Shown in pieces: positions 52,292 to 59,697 of a stretch of 64,000 nt of DNA. The notes beneath the pieces were generated by a model that searched no databases, was not told where the DNA came from, and saw nothing but the letters and a program-made list of their open reading frames with translations. The stretch's first letter is position 1. The number at the start of each line of letters is the position of its first letter. The stretch is from QAMX01 sp964448855. Lineage in GTDB: Bacteria; Bacillota; Clostridia; Oscillospirales; QAMX01. Position numbers and translations under genes: made by a program. The stretch covers positions 16,456 to 80,455 of the forward strand of contig CAYUXI010000010.1 in the NCBI GenBank assembly GCA_964448855.1, in the 5' to 3' direction.

Positions 52292-53242
52292 ATGATTGAA
52301 TTTGTGAAACCGACGATAGAAACCATCGACATGACGGGCGACGGCTCCTATGGCAAGTTTGTTGTAGAACCGTTGCAGCGCGGCTATGGTATGACGCTTG
52401 GCAATTCCATGCGTCGTGTCCTGCTTTCGTCGCTGGAAGGTTCCGCGATTACTGCGGTGAAAATCGCAGGCGTGCAGCATGAGTTTTCGACGATTCCGGG
52501 CGTGAAGGAAGATGTCACGCAGATTGTTCTGAACCTGAAATCGGTCATTGCAAAACTGCATGCAGCGGGTCCGAAGGTGATGTATATCGAGGCATCCGGC
52601 AAAACGGAAATCGTAGCCGGAGATATCATCGGCGACAGCGAAGTGGAGATTCTCAATCCGGAGCATCATATCGCTTCGCTCGCGGAGGATGCCCGCCTCT
52701 CGATGGAGCTGACCTTTAACAGCGGCAGAGGCTATGTTTCTGCGGAGAAAAACAAGCCGGCACAGATGCCGATCGGCCTGATTCCGATCGACTCGATCTA
52801 CACGCCGGTGACGAAGGTCAATTACACCGTCGAGGATACGCGTGTCGGCGACGCGGTTGACCATGATAAGCTGACACTGGAAGTCTGGACGAATAAAACG
52901 TTGACTGCGGCAGAAGCAGTATCGTGGTCTGCGAAAATTCTGACAGAACATCTGTCGCTTTTTATCGGGCTGTCCAAAGATCTTGCAAATTCGTCGGCCG
53001 TCATCGACAAGCCGAACGAGAACAAGAGCGCGCAGCTTGATATGACGATTGAAGAGCTGGACTTCTCTGTCCGTTCTTTCAATTGCCTGAAACGCGCCGG
53101 AATCAATACGGTTGAAGACCTGGTCAACCGTTCGGAAGAAGACATGATGAAGGTTCGCAATCTCGGTAAGAAATCGCTTGAAGAGGTCATCAACAAGCTC
53201 CATGCAATGGGCTTCACCCTCAAAAGCGACGACGAAAACTGA
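52292..53242 (+). CDS. rpoA: DNA-directed RNA polymerase subunit alpha
   Basis: 316 residues from ATG 52292 (MIEFVKPTIETIDMTGDG) after GGAGGG. The N-terminal assembly domain has GYGMTLGNSMRRVLLSSLEG; the C-terminal domain has SVRSFNCLKRAGINTVEDLV and the MKVRNLGKKSLEEVINKL segment that contacts UP elements and activators. The upstream in-frame stretch to 52205 is leader. Confidence 0.98.
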   Translation: MIEFVKPTIETIDMTGDGSYGKFVVEPLQRGYGMTLGNSMRRVLLSSLEGSAITAVKIAGVQHEFSTIPGVKEDVTQIVLNLKSVIAKLHAAGPKVMYIEASGKTEIVAGDIIGDSEVEILNPEHHIASLAEDARLSMELTFNSGRGYVSAEKNKPAQMPIGLIPIDSIYTPVTKVNYTVEDTRVGDAVDHDKLTLEVWTNKTLTAAEAVSWSAKILTEHLSLFIGLSKDLANSSAVIDKPNENKSAQLDMTIEELDFSVRSFNCLKRAGINTVEDLVNRSEEDMMKVRNLGKKSLEEVINKLHAMGFTLKSDDEN

Positions 53243-53272
53243 TTGAGAACCGAATAAGGAGGAAATAACGCT

Positions 53273-53614
53273 ATGCCCGGGACCCGTAAACTTGGCAGAC
53301 CGACCGATCACCGCAAGGCGATGCTTCGCGCGATGGTCACGTATCTGCTGGAAAGCGGTAAAATCGAGACCACTGTGACGAGAGCGAAGGAAGTTCGCCC
53401 GATCACCGAAAAAATGATTACGCTCGCGAAAAACCCGACGTTGGCCAACAAACGCCAGCTGCTCTCTTTCATCACGAAAGAGGAAGTTGTCTATAAGCTG
53501 ATCAACGAAATTGCCCCGAAATATGCGGAACGGAATGGCGGCTACACCCGCATCATCCGCACGGGTATGCGGCGCGGCGACGCGGCAGAAATGGCCATTA
53601 TCGAGCTGATCTGA
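53273..53614 (+). CDS. rplQ: 50S ribosomal protein L17
   Basis: 113 residues. RKLGRPTDHRKAMLRAMVTYL start and the ERNGGYTRIIRTGMRRGDAAEMAIIEL end (shown in part across the conserved signature). Last gene of the ribosomal locus. Confidence 0.98.
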   Translation: MPGTRKLGRPTDHRKAMLRAMVTYLLESGKIETTVTRAKEVRPITEKMITLAKNPTLANKRQLLSFITKEEVVYKLINEIAPKYAERNGGYTRIIRTGMRRGDAAEMAIIELI

Positions 53615-53631
53615 CCCGCACAAATTGATTG

Positions 53632-53680
53632 AAAGGGTATTGTCCCAAGCTTCCGGCATTGGGACAATACCTTTTTCTTT
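53632..53680 (+). terminator. Strong terminator ending the ribosomal locus
   Basis: GGTATTGTCCCAA (53636-53648) pairs perfectly with 53659-53671, extended by AAA/TTT, followed by CTTTTTCTTTT. It lies 18 bases after the rplQ stop. Confidence 0.92.
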
Positions 53681-54286
53681 TGGCCTGGATGCCTCTTCGC
53701 AGCGAAAACGAATCCGGGTCGTTCGAACGGAACTGCACTGCACGAACGCAATGCAGCCACACGCATGGCGCGAATGACTTGCTGAAGCGGAAACGCTCGC
53801 GAGCCTGTAAGTGGGCATGAAGTCATCTGCCTTCGGAAAGCGTGGTACGTTTTGCATGAAGATTCGATACGACGGCCAGTTGCTTCTCGCTTCCGAACCG
53901 ATTTTAGAGCCTCTGGCATATAGCCAAAGCATATAGCTCAAGGCAAATTGCGCTGGCTATATGTTTTCCGACATCGATCAGATGTCGGACGAAGACCCGT
54001 TCGCCTGATTGCAAGAACGTTTCTGACGTACTTTGTCTGCATGAATGGGATGTGCAAGCTGGTTGGATTCGAAACCCGATTGGTGTACAGATACATGGGG
54101 TGCAAGCTGTTCGAACGGATTCCGCGTGTTGGTTTGAGCATTTCGAAGAGGCAGCCAGTTCAATGGCTAAGCCGTCTTCTTCAGGAGCTCCGCCACAGGG
54201 TGCAAGCCGTTGCAGCAGTTTTTTCGTTTTGATCGTGAGTTCTGCCGATTGCTCATGGACTTCCCGCACCCACGCCCCGCACGAAA
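53681..54286. other. Gene-free region with inverted repeats
   Basis: About 600 bases with no supported gene on either strand. Visible structure: GCATATAGC occurs twice close together near 53918-53938 and pairs with GGCTATATG near 53953-53961; CCGACAT/ATGTCGG hairpin near 53970-53990; GGTGCAAGC or GTGCAAGC recurs three times between 54050 and 54210. It could be a decayed gene or a repeat remnant. Confidence 0.4.
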
Positions 54287-54333
54287 AATCCCCCGCTATC
54301 CGTCGAACACAGTTCGGTGGATAGCGGGGGATT
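54287..54333 (-). terminator. Terminator after the acyl-CoA ligase gene
   Basis: A 15-bp perfect stem (AATCCCCCGCTATCC, 54287-54301, with 54319-54333) with an inner CGAAC/GTTCG helix, followed on the minus strand by TTTTTCG. Confidence 0.88.
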
Positions 54334-54359
54334 CATCTGTCCAAACGAATGCCAGAGAC

Positions 54360-56057
54360 TCAGGTGGTCGGCTGCTCAACGCCGTTGACCATCTCGTCTG
54401 CCATGGAGCGGAGCTTGTACTTCAAAATCTTCCCGGCGGCATTCATCGGGAACGCATCAATGAAGCGAATGTAGGACGGCACCTTGTGACGGGACATATT
54501 CTGCCGGACAAACTCCTTGATGCTGTCTTCCGTGGCGGTCTGCCCCTGCTTGAGGATGACAAACGCCATAACCTCTTCGCCAAATTTCTTGGACGGCACA
54601 CCGACCACCTGCACATCCTGAACGGCCGGGTGGGTGTAAATCAATTCTTCGATTTCGCGGGGGTAGATGTTCTCACCGCCGCGAATGATCATGTCCTTGA
54701 TGCGCCCTGTAATCCGGTAATAGCCGTTCGGATCGCGAACCGCCAGATCGCCGGAGTGCAGCCAGCCGTCCGCATCGATGGCGGCGCGGGTCGCTTCTTC
54801 CATCTTATAATAGCCGCGCATCGTGTTGTAGCCGCGGCTGCAGAACTCGCCGGTCTGGCCGTCCGGCAGCTCCTCGCCAGTTTCCGGATCGACAATCTTG
54901 GTCTCGACAAACGGCATACTGCGCCCAACGGTCGAAACACGCAGCTCCAACGGGTCGTCGGTGTTGGTCATCGTGGTGGCCGGGGAGGCTTCCGTCTGAC
55001 CGTAGGTGATGGTGATTTCCTTCATGCCCATGCGATCCACGACCTGACGCATGACGTTGATCGGGCAGGGCGAACCGGCCATAATCCCCGTGCGGAGGCT
55101 GGAGAGGTCAAACTTCTCAAAATCCGGATGATCGAGCATGAAAATGTACATCGTCGGGACACCGTGGACGGCCGTGCAATGCTCCTTTTCAATCGAAACG
55201 AGCACCTTGGTCGGGCTGAAGTAGTCCACCAGAACCATGGTCGTTGCGTGCGTCAGACTGGCCATCGTCGCAAGCACCAGACCGAAGCAGTGGAAGAGCG
55301 GAACGGTGATGCAGAGGCGGTCAACAGGGGAGAAGCGCATATTTTCGCCGATGTAGTAGCCGTTGTTCAAAATGTTGTAGTGCGTCAGCATAACGCCCTT
55401 GGGGAACCCGGTCGTGCCGGAGGTATACTGCATATTGATGACGTCGTGCGGAGACAGCTGCGCCCCGATTTCGTCAATGACGCTGTCGTTCACGTCTGCG
55501 CCGCCGTTCAGCATATCCTGCCAGGTATGAATGTTTTCCGGTGCTGCGTCGTTTGCGTCGTACGGAATGTAAATGACGTCCTCCAAAAACGGGAGCTTCT
55601 CGGAATGCAGACCGACCGAACGACCGGCTTCGTCAATTTCCGGCAGCAGCGGCTTGACGATGGACGTGTAGTCCGCATCCTTCGTGCCGCTGATGTAGAA
55701 GAGCGCCTTCGTGTCGGATTGGCGGAGCAGATATTCCAATTCGAAAATTTTGTAGTTGGTGTTGACTGTGACGAGAATCGCACCGATCTTGGAGCAGCCG
55801 AAGAGCAGGTAGAGCCATTCCGGATAGTTCGTCGCCCAGATGGCAACCTTGTCCCCACGGCGAATGCCCATCGCGTGCAGCCCCTTGGCCACCTCGATGG
55901 CACGGCGCTCCAGCTGCGTCCAGCTCAACCGCACACCGCGGTCGACGTTGACCAACGCATCCTGATCCGGATAAAATTCAGAGACGCGGCGCAGCCAGTT
56001 GCCGATGGTAATGTCGAGAAAGCCGTCTTTCATAATTGCATACATGTCGTTTTTCAT
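54360..56057 (-). CDS. AMP-forming acyl-CoA ligase under T-box control
   Basis: 565 residues. ANL-family motifs: phosphate-binding MQYTSGTTGFPKGVMLTH, ITYGQTEASP, the adenylation HSGDLAVRDPNGYYRITGRIKDMI hinge (in part), GGENIYPREIEE, and catalytic Lys in AAGKILKYKLR. It activates a carboxylic acid as acyl-AMP and transfers it to CoA, most like medium/long-chain fatty acid ligases. The upstream T-box riboswitch with a probable leucine specifier ties its expression to an amino acid, suggesting a branched-chain acid such as isovalerate as the substrate (inference). A GGGG ribosome binding site precedes ATG 56057. Confidence 0.9.
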   Translation of the reverse strand: MKNDMYAIMKDGFLDITIGNWLRRVSEFYPDQDALVNVDRGVRLSWTQLERRAIEVAKGLHAMGIRRGDKVAIWATNYPEWLYLLFGCSKIGAILVTVNTNYKIFELEYLLRQSDTKALFYISGTKDADYTSIVKPLLPEIDEAGRSVGLHSEKLPFLEDVIYIPYDANDAAPENIHTWQDMLNGGADVNDSVIDEIGAQLSPHDVINMQYTSGTTGFPKGVMLTHYNILNNGYYIGENMRFSPVDRLCITVPLFHCFGLVLATMASLTHATTMVLVDYFSPTKVLVSIEKEHCTAVHGVPTMYIFMLDHPDFEKFDLSSLRTGIMAGSPCPINVMRQVVDRMGMKEITITYGQTEASPATTMTNTDDPLELRVSTVGRSMPFVETKIVDPETGEELPDGQTGEFCSRGYNTMRGYYKMEEATRAAIDADGWLHSGDLAVRDPNGYYRITGRIKDMIIRGGENIYPREIEELIYTHPAVQDVQVVGVPSKKFGEEVMAFVILKQGQTATEDSIKEFVRQNMSRHKVPSYIRFIDAFPMNAAGKILKYKLRSMADEMVNGVEQPTT

Positions 56058-56100
56058 TGTTCAACCCCGCTTGAATTTTGATTCCATCGGATGGCAAAAG

Positions 56101-56378
56101 AAAAAGCCCCTTTTGCCAAAAGGCAAAAGGGGCGCAAAATTCACCTGCGCGGTACCACCCTGACTTTGTGGCCGAAGCCACCTCATTGAATGCCGTAACG
56201 TGCATTAACCCGTCACCACTTACGCACCGACCGTGGCCGATTCTCAGCAGTGCCGCTCAGGAGTGAGCGCGGAAAACAAAAACCCCGTGCCTTTTCACAC
56301 CAACCAAAGGCTCTCTGCGGGAGGGTTCCCCTGTTTGCCGACATCTCCGTCGTCGCGTTTCACAAAAATCCGATATTG
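56101..56378 (-). promoter_or_regulatory. T-box riboswitch, probable leucine specifier (CUC)
   Basis: On the minus strand the leader shows the Stem I AGAGAGCC motif (56309-56316) with the GGTGTGAAAAGG partner loop, the specifier region GCG-CTC-ACTCCTGAG (CTC at 56265-56267), the antiterminator T-box AGGGTGGTACCGCG (56148-56161) and a terminator stem GCCCCTTTTGCC (56106-56117) with 56122-56133 followed by T-runs. Binding of uncharged tRNA at TGG(T) should switch on the downstream gene. The T-box itself is unmistakable; the leucine reading follows the family's usual xxA/G-NNN-AC-x-C-x-GAG layout and could be off by a frame. Confidence 0.93.
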
Positions 56379-56384
56379 GCAAAT

Positions 56385-56413
56385 AGTATATCACAGAAAA
56401 GCGGCCTTGTCAA
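56385..56413 (-). promoter_or_regulatory. Sigma-A promoter for the T-box/acyl-CoA ligase transcript
   Basis: On the minus strand TTGACA (56408-56413), 17 bases, TATACT (56385-56390). Confidence 0.9.
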
Positions 56414-56450
56414 GCGGTAGCGAAAAAAATATATTTTGGAAATCCGCGAC

Positions 56451-56479
56451 TTGACAGAATGTTCTTTGTTTGTTATACT
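56451..56479 (+). promoter_or_regulatory. Sigma-A promoter for the PHP-domain gene
   Basis: TTGACA (56451-56456), 17 bases, TATACT (56474-56479), divergent from the T-box promoter with 37 bases between the two -35 elements. Confidence 0.88.
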
Positions 56480-56527
56480 GTTCACAGCCCCATGAACGAC
56501 AATCGGGGGCAGAAGGGATGAACCGCT

Positions 56528-57277
56528 ATGGCGCTGTATGAAACACCCGTCTATGACCTCGATGAGCTGACCCGGCGAAACCTGCATATCCATACGTCCT
56601 TTTCCCACTGCGCAAAGTCGGAAATGACCCTGCAGGCCATTGTCGAACGCGCCGTGGCGGCCGGCGTCGAAATGATCGCCCTGACCGACCATTACAATTT
56701 TCCCGAATTCGACGACTGCTACCTCGCACAGGTTCGGTACCTGAAAAGCCGTGCCGAACGGCTGGAACGAAAGCCAAAAATTCTGTTCTCCGCTGAATTA
56801 TCCAATTATGGCATCGGCAAGCATCTGGAAACTGCGGAAACAGCTGCGGCACTCGATTATCGCCTCTATACCTGCAACCACTTTCATCTCGATTTCTGGG
56901 AGCATCCGGCTGAACGGACGGCTCGCGGCTATGCCGTTTTCCAGATGCAGGCCATTCGCCGCCTGATGGAGGACGGCTGCGCCGACTGCATCGCACACCC
57001 GCTGATTGGCCGCTTTGTCAAAACCATGGAGGCAACGGCCGTGACCGAGGCCATCACGGATACGGAGCTGGGCGATTTGTCGGAGCTCGCCTCGAAAACG
57101 CATACCGCCTGGGAACTCAATTCCGGCGCCGTTTACGGCGACCCGGCCTTTTTCCGGCGGCTGTGGCACATCGGCCGGGAGGTCGGCGCGGTGTTCCATT
57201 TCGGCACCGATGCGCATATGCTCGACGCCGTGGACAGCAGAAGCCACGCGGCGCGCCTGAAGGAAATTCTCGAATGA
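56528..57277 (+). CDS. PHP domain phosphoesterase-like protein
   Basis: 249 residues. PHP metal motifs: NLHIHTSFSHC (HxH), ALTDHYN, SAELSNYG (Glu), CNHFHLD, CIAHPLIG and FGTDAHM (Asp-x-His). All metal ligands for a trinuclear phosphoesterase appear present. Relatives include histidinol phosphatase and various phosphoesterases; the substrate is not clear, and no histidine biosynthesis gene is near. The start follows AGAAGGG. Confidence 0.85.
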   Translation: MALYETPVYDLDELTRRNLHIHTSFSHCAKSEMTLQAIVERAVAAGVEMIALTDHYNFPEFDDCYLAQVRYLKSRAERLERKPKILFSAELSNYGIGKHLETAETAAALDYRLYTCNHFHLDFWEHPAERTARGYAVFQMQAIRRLMEDGCADCIAHPLIGRFVKTMEATAVTEAITDTELGDLSELASKTHTAWELNSGAVYGDPAFFRRLWHIGREVGAVFHFGTDAHMLDAVDSRSHAARLKEILE

Positions 57278-57285
57278 CACAGTGA

Positions 57286-57319
57286 ACGCCGCAGACCGTT
57301 CGGCGCGGTTCTGCGGCGT
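57286..57319 (+). terminator. GC-rich hairpin after the PHP gene
   Basis: ACGCCGCAGA pairs with TCTGCGGCGT just past the stop codon. No T-run follows, so it may be only a weak terminator. The rest of the 300-base gap to the next gene holds the promoter at 57478 and no other gene. Confidence 0.45.
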
Positions 57320-57477
57320 CTATCGAAACGGCACCGCTCCGTACCGCGTCATGAAAACGCCCATGCGAACCGTGCGGGGGGGCGGATACCGGCCGCTTCA
57401 TCCTATGCAGACGACGCGCCGGATGTGCGGCGGAAAAAGAAGGCAGGATGTGTCGAACAGTTTTCAGCCGACCGGGT

Positions 57478-57506
57478 TTGAAATCATGCGGAAAATATGG
57501 TATAAT
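57478..57506 (+). promoter_or_regulatory. Promoter for the DUF1292 gene
   Basis: TTGAAA (57478-57483), 17 bases, TATAAT (57501-57506), about 80 bases before the start codon. Confidence 0.82.
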
Positions 57507-57585
57507 AGAGACAGATTCCTGAGGGCACGCTGCCCGTGAAATTTTTTGAAGAATCGACTGGCTGACAGTCAACAGGAGGATACAA

Positions 57586-57912
57586 ATGAGCGAAGAATAC
57601 GGAAATGATTTCATCACGCTGACAGATGAAGAAGGCAACGAGGTTGAGCTGGAGCATCTGGATACGCTGGAATACGAGGGCGAAACCTATATGGCCTTTG
57701 TCCAGGCCACAGACACGCCGGAGGAAGTGCTGGAGGAGGATTCTGCCGAACTCATCATTCTGAAGGTCGAACCGGAAAACGGCGAGGATATGCTCGTCAC
57801 GCTGGATGACGATGCGCTGCTGGACAAAATTTTTGAAATGTTTGTCGAGCGCCTGGAAGCCGAGGACGGTGCCGCCGAGGAAGACGTCGATTTCAGCGAC
57901 GACGAAGCGTAA
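57586..57912 (+). CDS. DUF1292 domain-containing protein (YrzB-like)
   Basis: 108 residues, strongly acidic. DUF1292 pattern: FITLTDEEGNEVELEHLDTLEY then YMAFVQATDT and the LIILKVEPENGEDMLVTLDDD segment (each shown in part). In other Firmicutes it lies beside ruvX and alaS; here it stands alone with its own promoter. Function unknown. AGGAGG precedes the ATG. Confidence 0.9.
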   Translation: MSEEYGNDFITLTDEEGNEVELEHLDTLEYEGETYMAFVQATDTPEEVLEEDSAELIILKVEPENGEDMLVTLDDDALLDKIFEMFVERLEAEDGAAEEDVDFSDDEA

Positions 57913-57984
57913 GTTTTCCAAAACCCGCGGGTATAAAACGCCCTGCGTGGTGCGTGATCCGTTTGTTTTTAACCCACAAAACAA

Positions 57985-58140
57985 AGAAAAGGGATTCCGC
58001 GTTCCTCTGTGGTTCGCAGGCCTCCCGCCTGCCTGTTGCGGGTGGAAGTTGGAAGCGGTGAAACAGAGGACAGGTTGCCCACCTGGACGATTCTGTGCAG
58101 GTTATTTTCGGCGGACACGGCCTTATCGCGGGGCTTTGAT
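57985..58140 (+). ncRNA. ssrS: Candidate 6S-like RNA
   Basis: A gene-free 255-base gap contains a fold resembling 6S RNA. The closing helix is CCGCG (57997-58001) with CGCGG (58127-58131), then CTGTG (58007-58011) with CACGG (58116-58120). An open central region then has GTTCGC on the 5' side and CGGCGG on the 3' side, the sequence pair seen at the same place in enterobacterial 6S RNA. A short hairpin CAGGT-TGCCC-ACCTG lies on the 3' strand. No clear promoter or separate terminator was found and the ends are approximate. This is pattern recognition only. Confidence 0.35.
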
Positions 58141-58167
58141 TCTTGAAAAAAGTCAGGCGTAAACAGC

Positions 58168-59643
58168 ATGAAACTGGTCTGTATTTCCGGTGGCACAGGA
58201 ACAGAAGCGATCCTTGCGCGGTGGAACCTCCCGTTCGACCGCCGATTCGAAGCAACAGACAATCTCAACAATCAGCTGGATGATGCCGGATGTGTGATCT
58301 GTATCGGAAAGGCCGGTGTTCAAGCCGGCCTTTTTGTGTTACAGTCCTTCCGACATAGAAAAACGTCTCCGCCGGTGCTGGCGGTTTACCAGCCGATGGA
58401 GGGAGCAGCCCAACCGGATTGGAGCCGGTTTGATCTTGTCCTGTACCGCGACGCCGCACAGCGCCAATCCGCGCTGCAGGCCGGGGCAGACCCGTTTCGC
58501 CTGTTCCCGGAAACAGACGCCTTGCAGGCGGTCGAAACAGCAGTGCGCCGGAAGCAGAGAAGTACACCACAAAAATGCGTCGTGATCAGCGGCTCCTACG
58601 GCCTCGGCAATCTGGGAGATGAGGCGATGCTGTCGTCGATTCTGTCCACGCTGCGCCGCGTCGCACCGGATCGCCGCGTGATCGTGCTCTCACACCGCCC
58701 GGAGGAAACGCGGCTGAACCACTGCGTCGATGCCATCCATACCTTTGCACTGCATCGGCTGCTCCGCCTGCTCCCGCGCACTGGCCTGCTGATCAGCGGG
58801 GGCGGCACACTCGTGACCAACCTGACCAGCTCCCGCTCCCTGCGCTATTACCTGACGGTGATTCGCCTGGCGCACTGCTTTGACGTGCGTGTTCTGCTGT
58901 ACAGCTGCGGCATTGGCCCGATTACAGGCAAGCGCGACCGAAAAAAAGCCGCCGCAGTGCTGAACGGCTGCGCGAATATGATTGCCGTGCGCGACAGCGC
59001 ATCGGAAAAGGAATTGGCAGCCCTGCGTGTACGCCGCCCGCAAATCTGCCGAATGCGCGATGCGGCGTTTGCACTGCGCCCGGAGGCGCTCTCCTGCCAA
59101 ACGGAGCTGCCGAGCATTCCCGGCAAATACGCCGTGTATGCCATCCGCCCCTGGACGGATGACGCAGCCTTCCTGCCGGTGCTCGCCGAGGCGGCCGAAC
59201 GGCTGTGGCGGGAACGCGGCCTGCGCCCGGTGCTTTTGCCTATGGAGTCCCCGAAGGACTTGTCCGTCGCGGAAACGCTTGCAGCGCGCCTGCAAATTCC
59301 CTGCACGGTCTTGCAGCCGGTCGCGTCCTTCGCCGATGCGTTCGCCGTCATTCAAAAGGCGGAGCTCGTGATTTCCATGCGCCTGCACGCGCTGATTGCG
59401 GCGGAGCTGGCACGCGTGCCCTTTGTCGGCATTGCCTACGATGTCAAAATCGCGTCGTTTATGGCCGATGCGAACAGCGATGCGTGTGTTGGATATCGCG
59501 TGGCAGATTCAGATACCCTGTACGATGCGGCGGAGCGTGCGCTGCATCAGACGATCCCGCCGCACTTGAACGCGGATGACGGTGCGGGCGATGAAATCCT
59601 GCGAGCGGCCTTCCGCGACAAACAGGCCGCCGATGGCCGTTGA
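58168..59643 (+). CDS. csaB: CsaB-like polysaccharide pyruvyl transferase with extra N-terminal domain
   Basis: 491 residues as drawn. The CsaB domain begins near residue 135 (CVVISGSYGLGNLGDEAML) and runs to the end, with LISGGGTLVTNL, YSCGIGPITGKRDRK, AVRDSASEKEL and the RLHALIAAELARVPFVGIAYD segment. Family members add pyruvate ketals to cell-wall polysaccharide, anchoring SLH-domain proteins. Typical CsaB is about 360 residues; the first 130 residues here are additional and unrecognised. An intrinsic-terminator-like hairpin (58308-58335) lies inside that part, and the start has only a weak ribosome binding site, so the true start is uncertain. Confidence 0.8.
   Translation: MKLVCISGGTGTEAILARWNLPFDRRFEATDNLNNQLDDAGCVICIGKAGVQAGLFVLQSFRHRKTSPPVLAVYQPMEGAAQPDWSRFDLVLYRDAAQRQSALQAGADPFRLFPETDALQAVETAVRRKQRSTPQKCVVISGSYGLGNLGDEAMLSSILSTLRRVAPDRRVIVLSHRPEETRLNHCVDAIHTFALHRLLRLLPRTGLLISGGGTLVTNLTSSRSLRYYLTVIRLAHCFDVRVLLYSCGIGPITGKRDRKKAAAVLNGCANMIAVRDSASEKELAALRVRRPQICRMRDAAFALRPEALSCQTELPSIPGKYAVYAIRPWTDDAAFLPVLAEAAERLWRERGLRPVLLPMESPKDLSVAETLAARLQIPCTVLQPVASFADAFAVIQKAELVISMRLHALIAAELARVPFVGIAYDVKIASFMADANSDACVGYRVADSDTLYDAAERALHQTIPPHLNADDGAGDEILRAAFRDKQAADGR
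58308..58335 (+). terminator. Terminator-like hairpin inside the csaB frame
   Basis: GGCCGG (58311-58316), 8-base loop, CCGGCC (58325-58330), TTTTT. Preceded by AAA that can extend the stem. It either attenuates csaB or marks the end of an upstream RNA. Confidence 0.5.
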
Positions 59644-59697
59644 TCCGTCTCCAAAATTCGGACGGACGGATCCAAACAGACAGATGAGGTGGAATGG

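Noticed and set aside
53948..54232. 94-codon plus-strand frame after the ribosomal locus
   Set aside because: No ribosome binding site, unusual composition and overlap with inverted repeats; not supported as a gene.
54210..56081. 623-codon plus-strand frame opposite the acyl-CoA ligase
   Set aside because: The minus strand has an intact ANL enzyme with T-box; the plus frame is a His/Arg/Asp-rich shadow.
57925..58160. RNase P RNA or tmRNA in the gap before csaB
   Set aside because: The GAGGAAAGTCC core of RNase P RNA and the tRNA-like ends of tmRNA are both absent.
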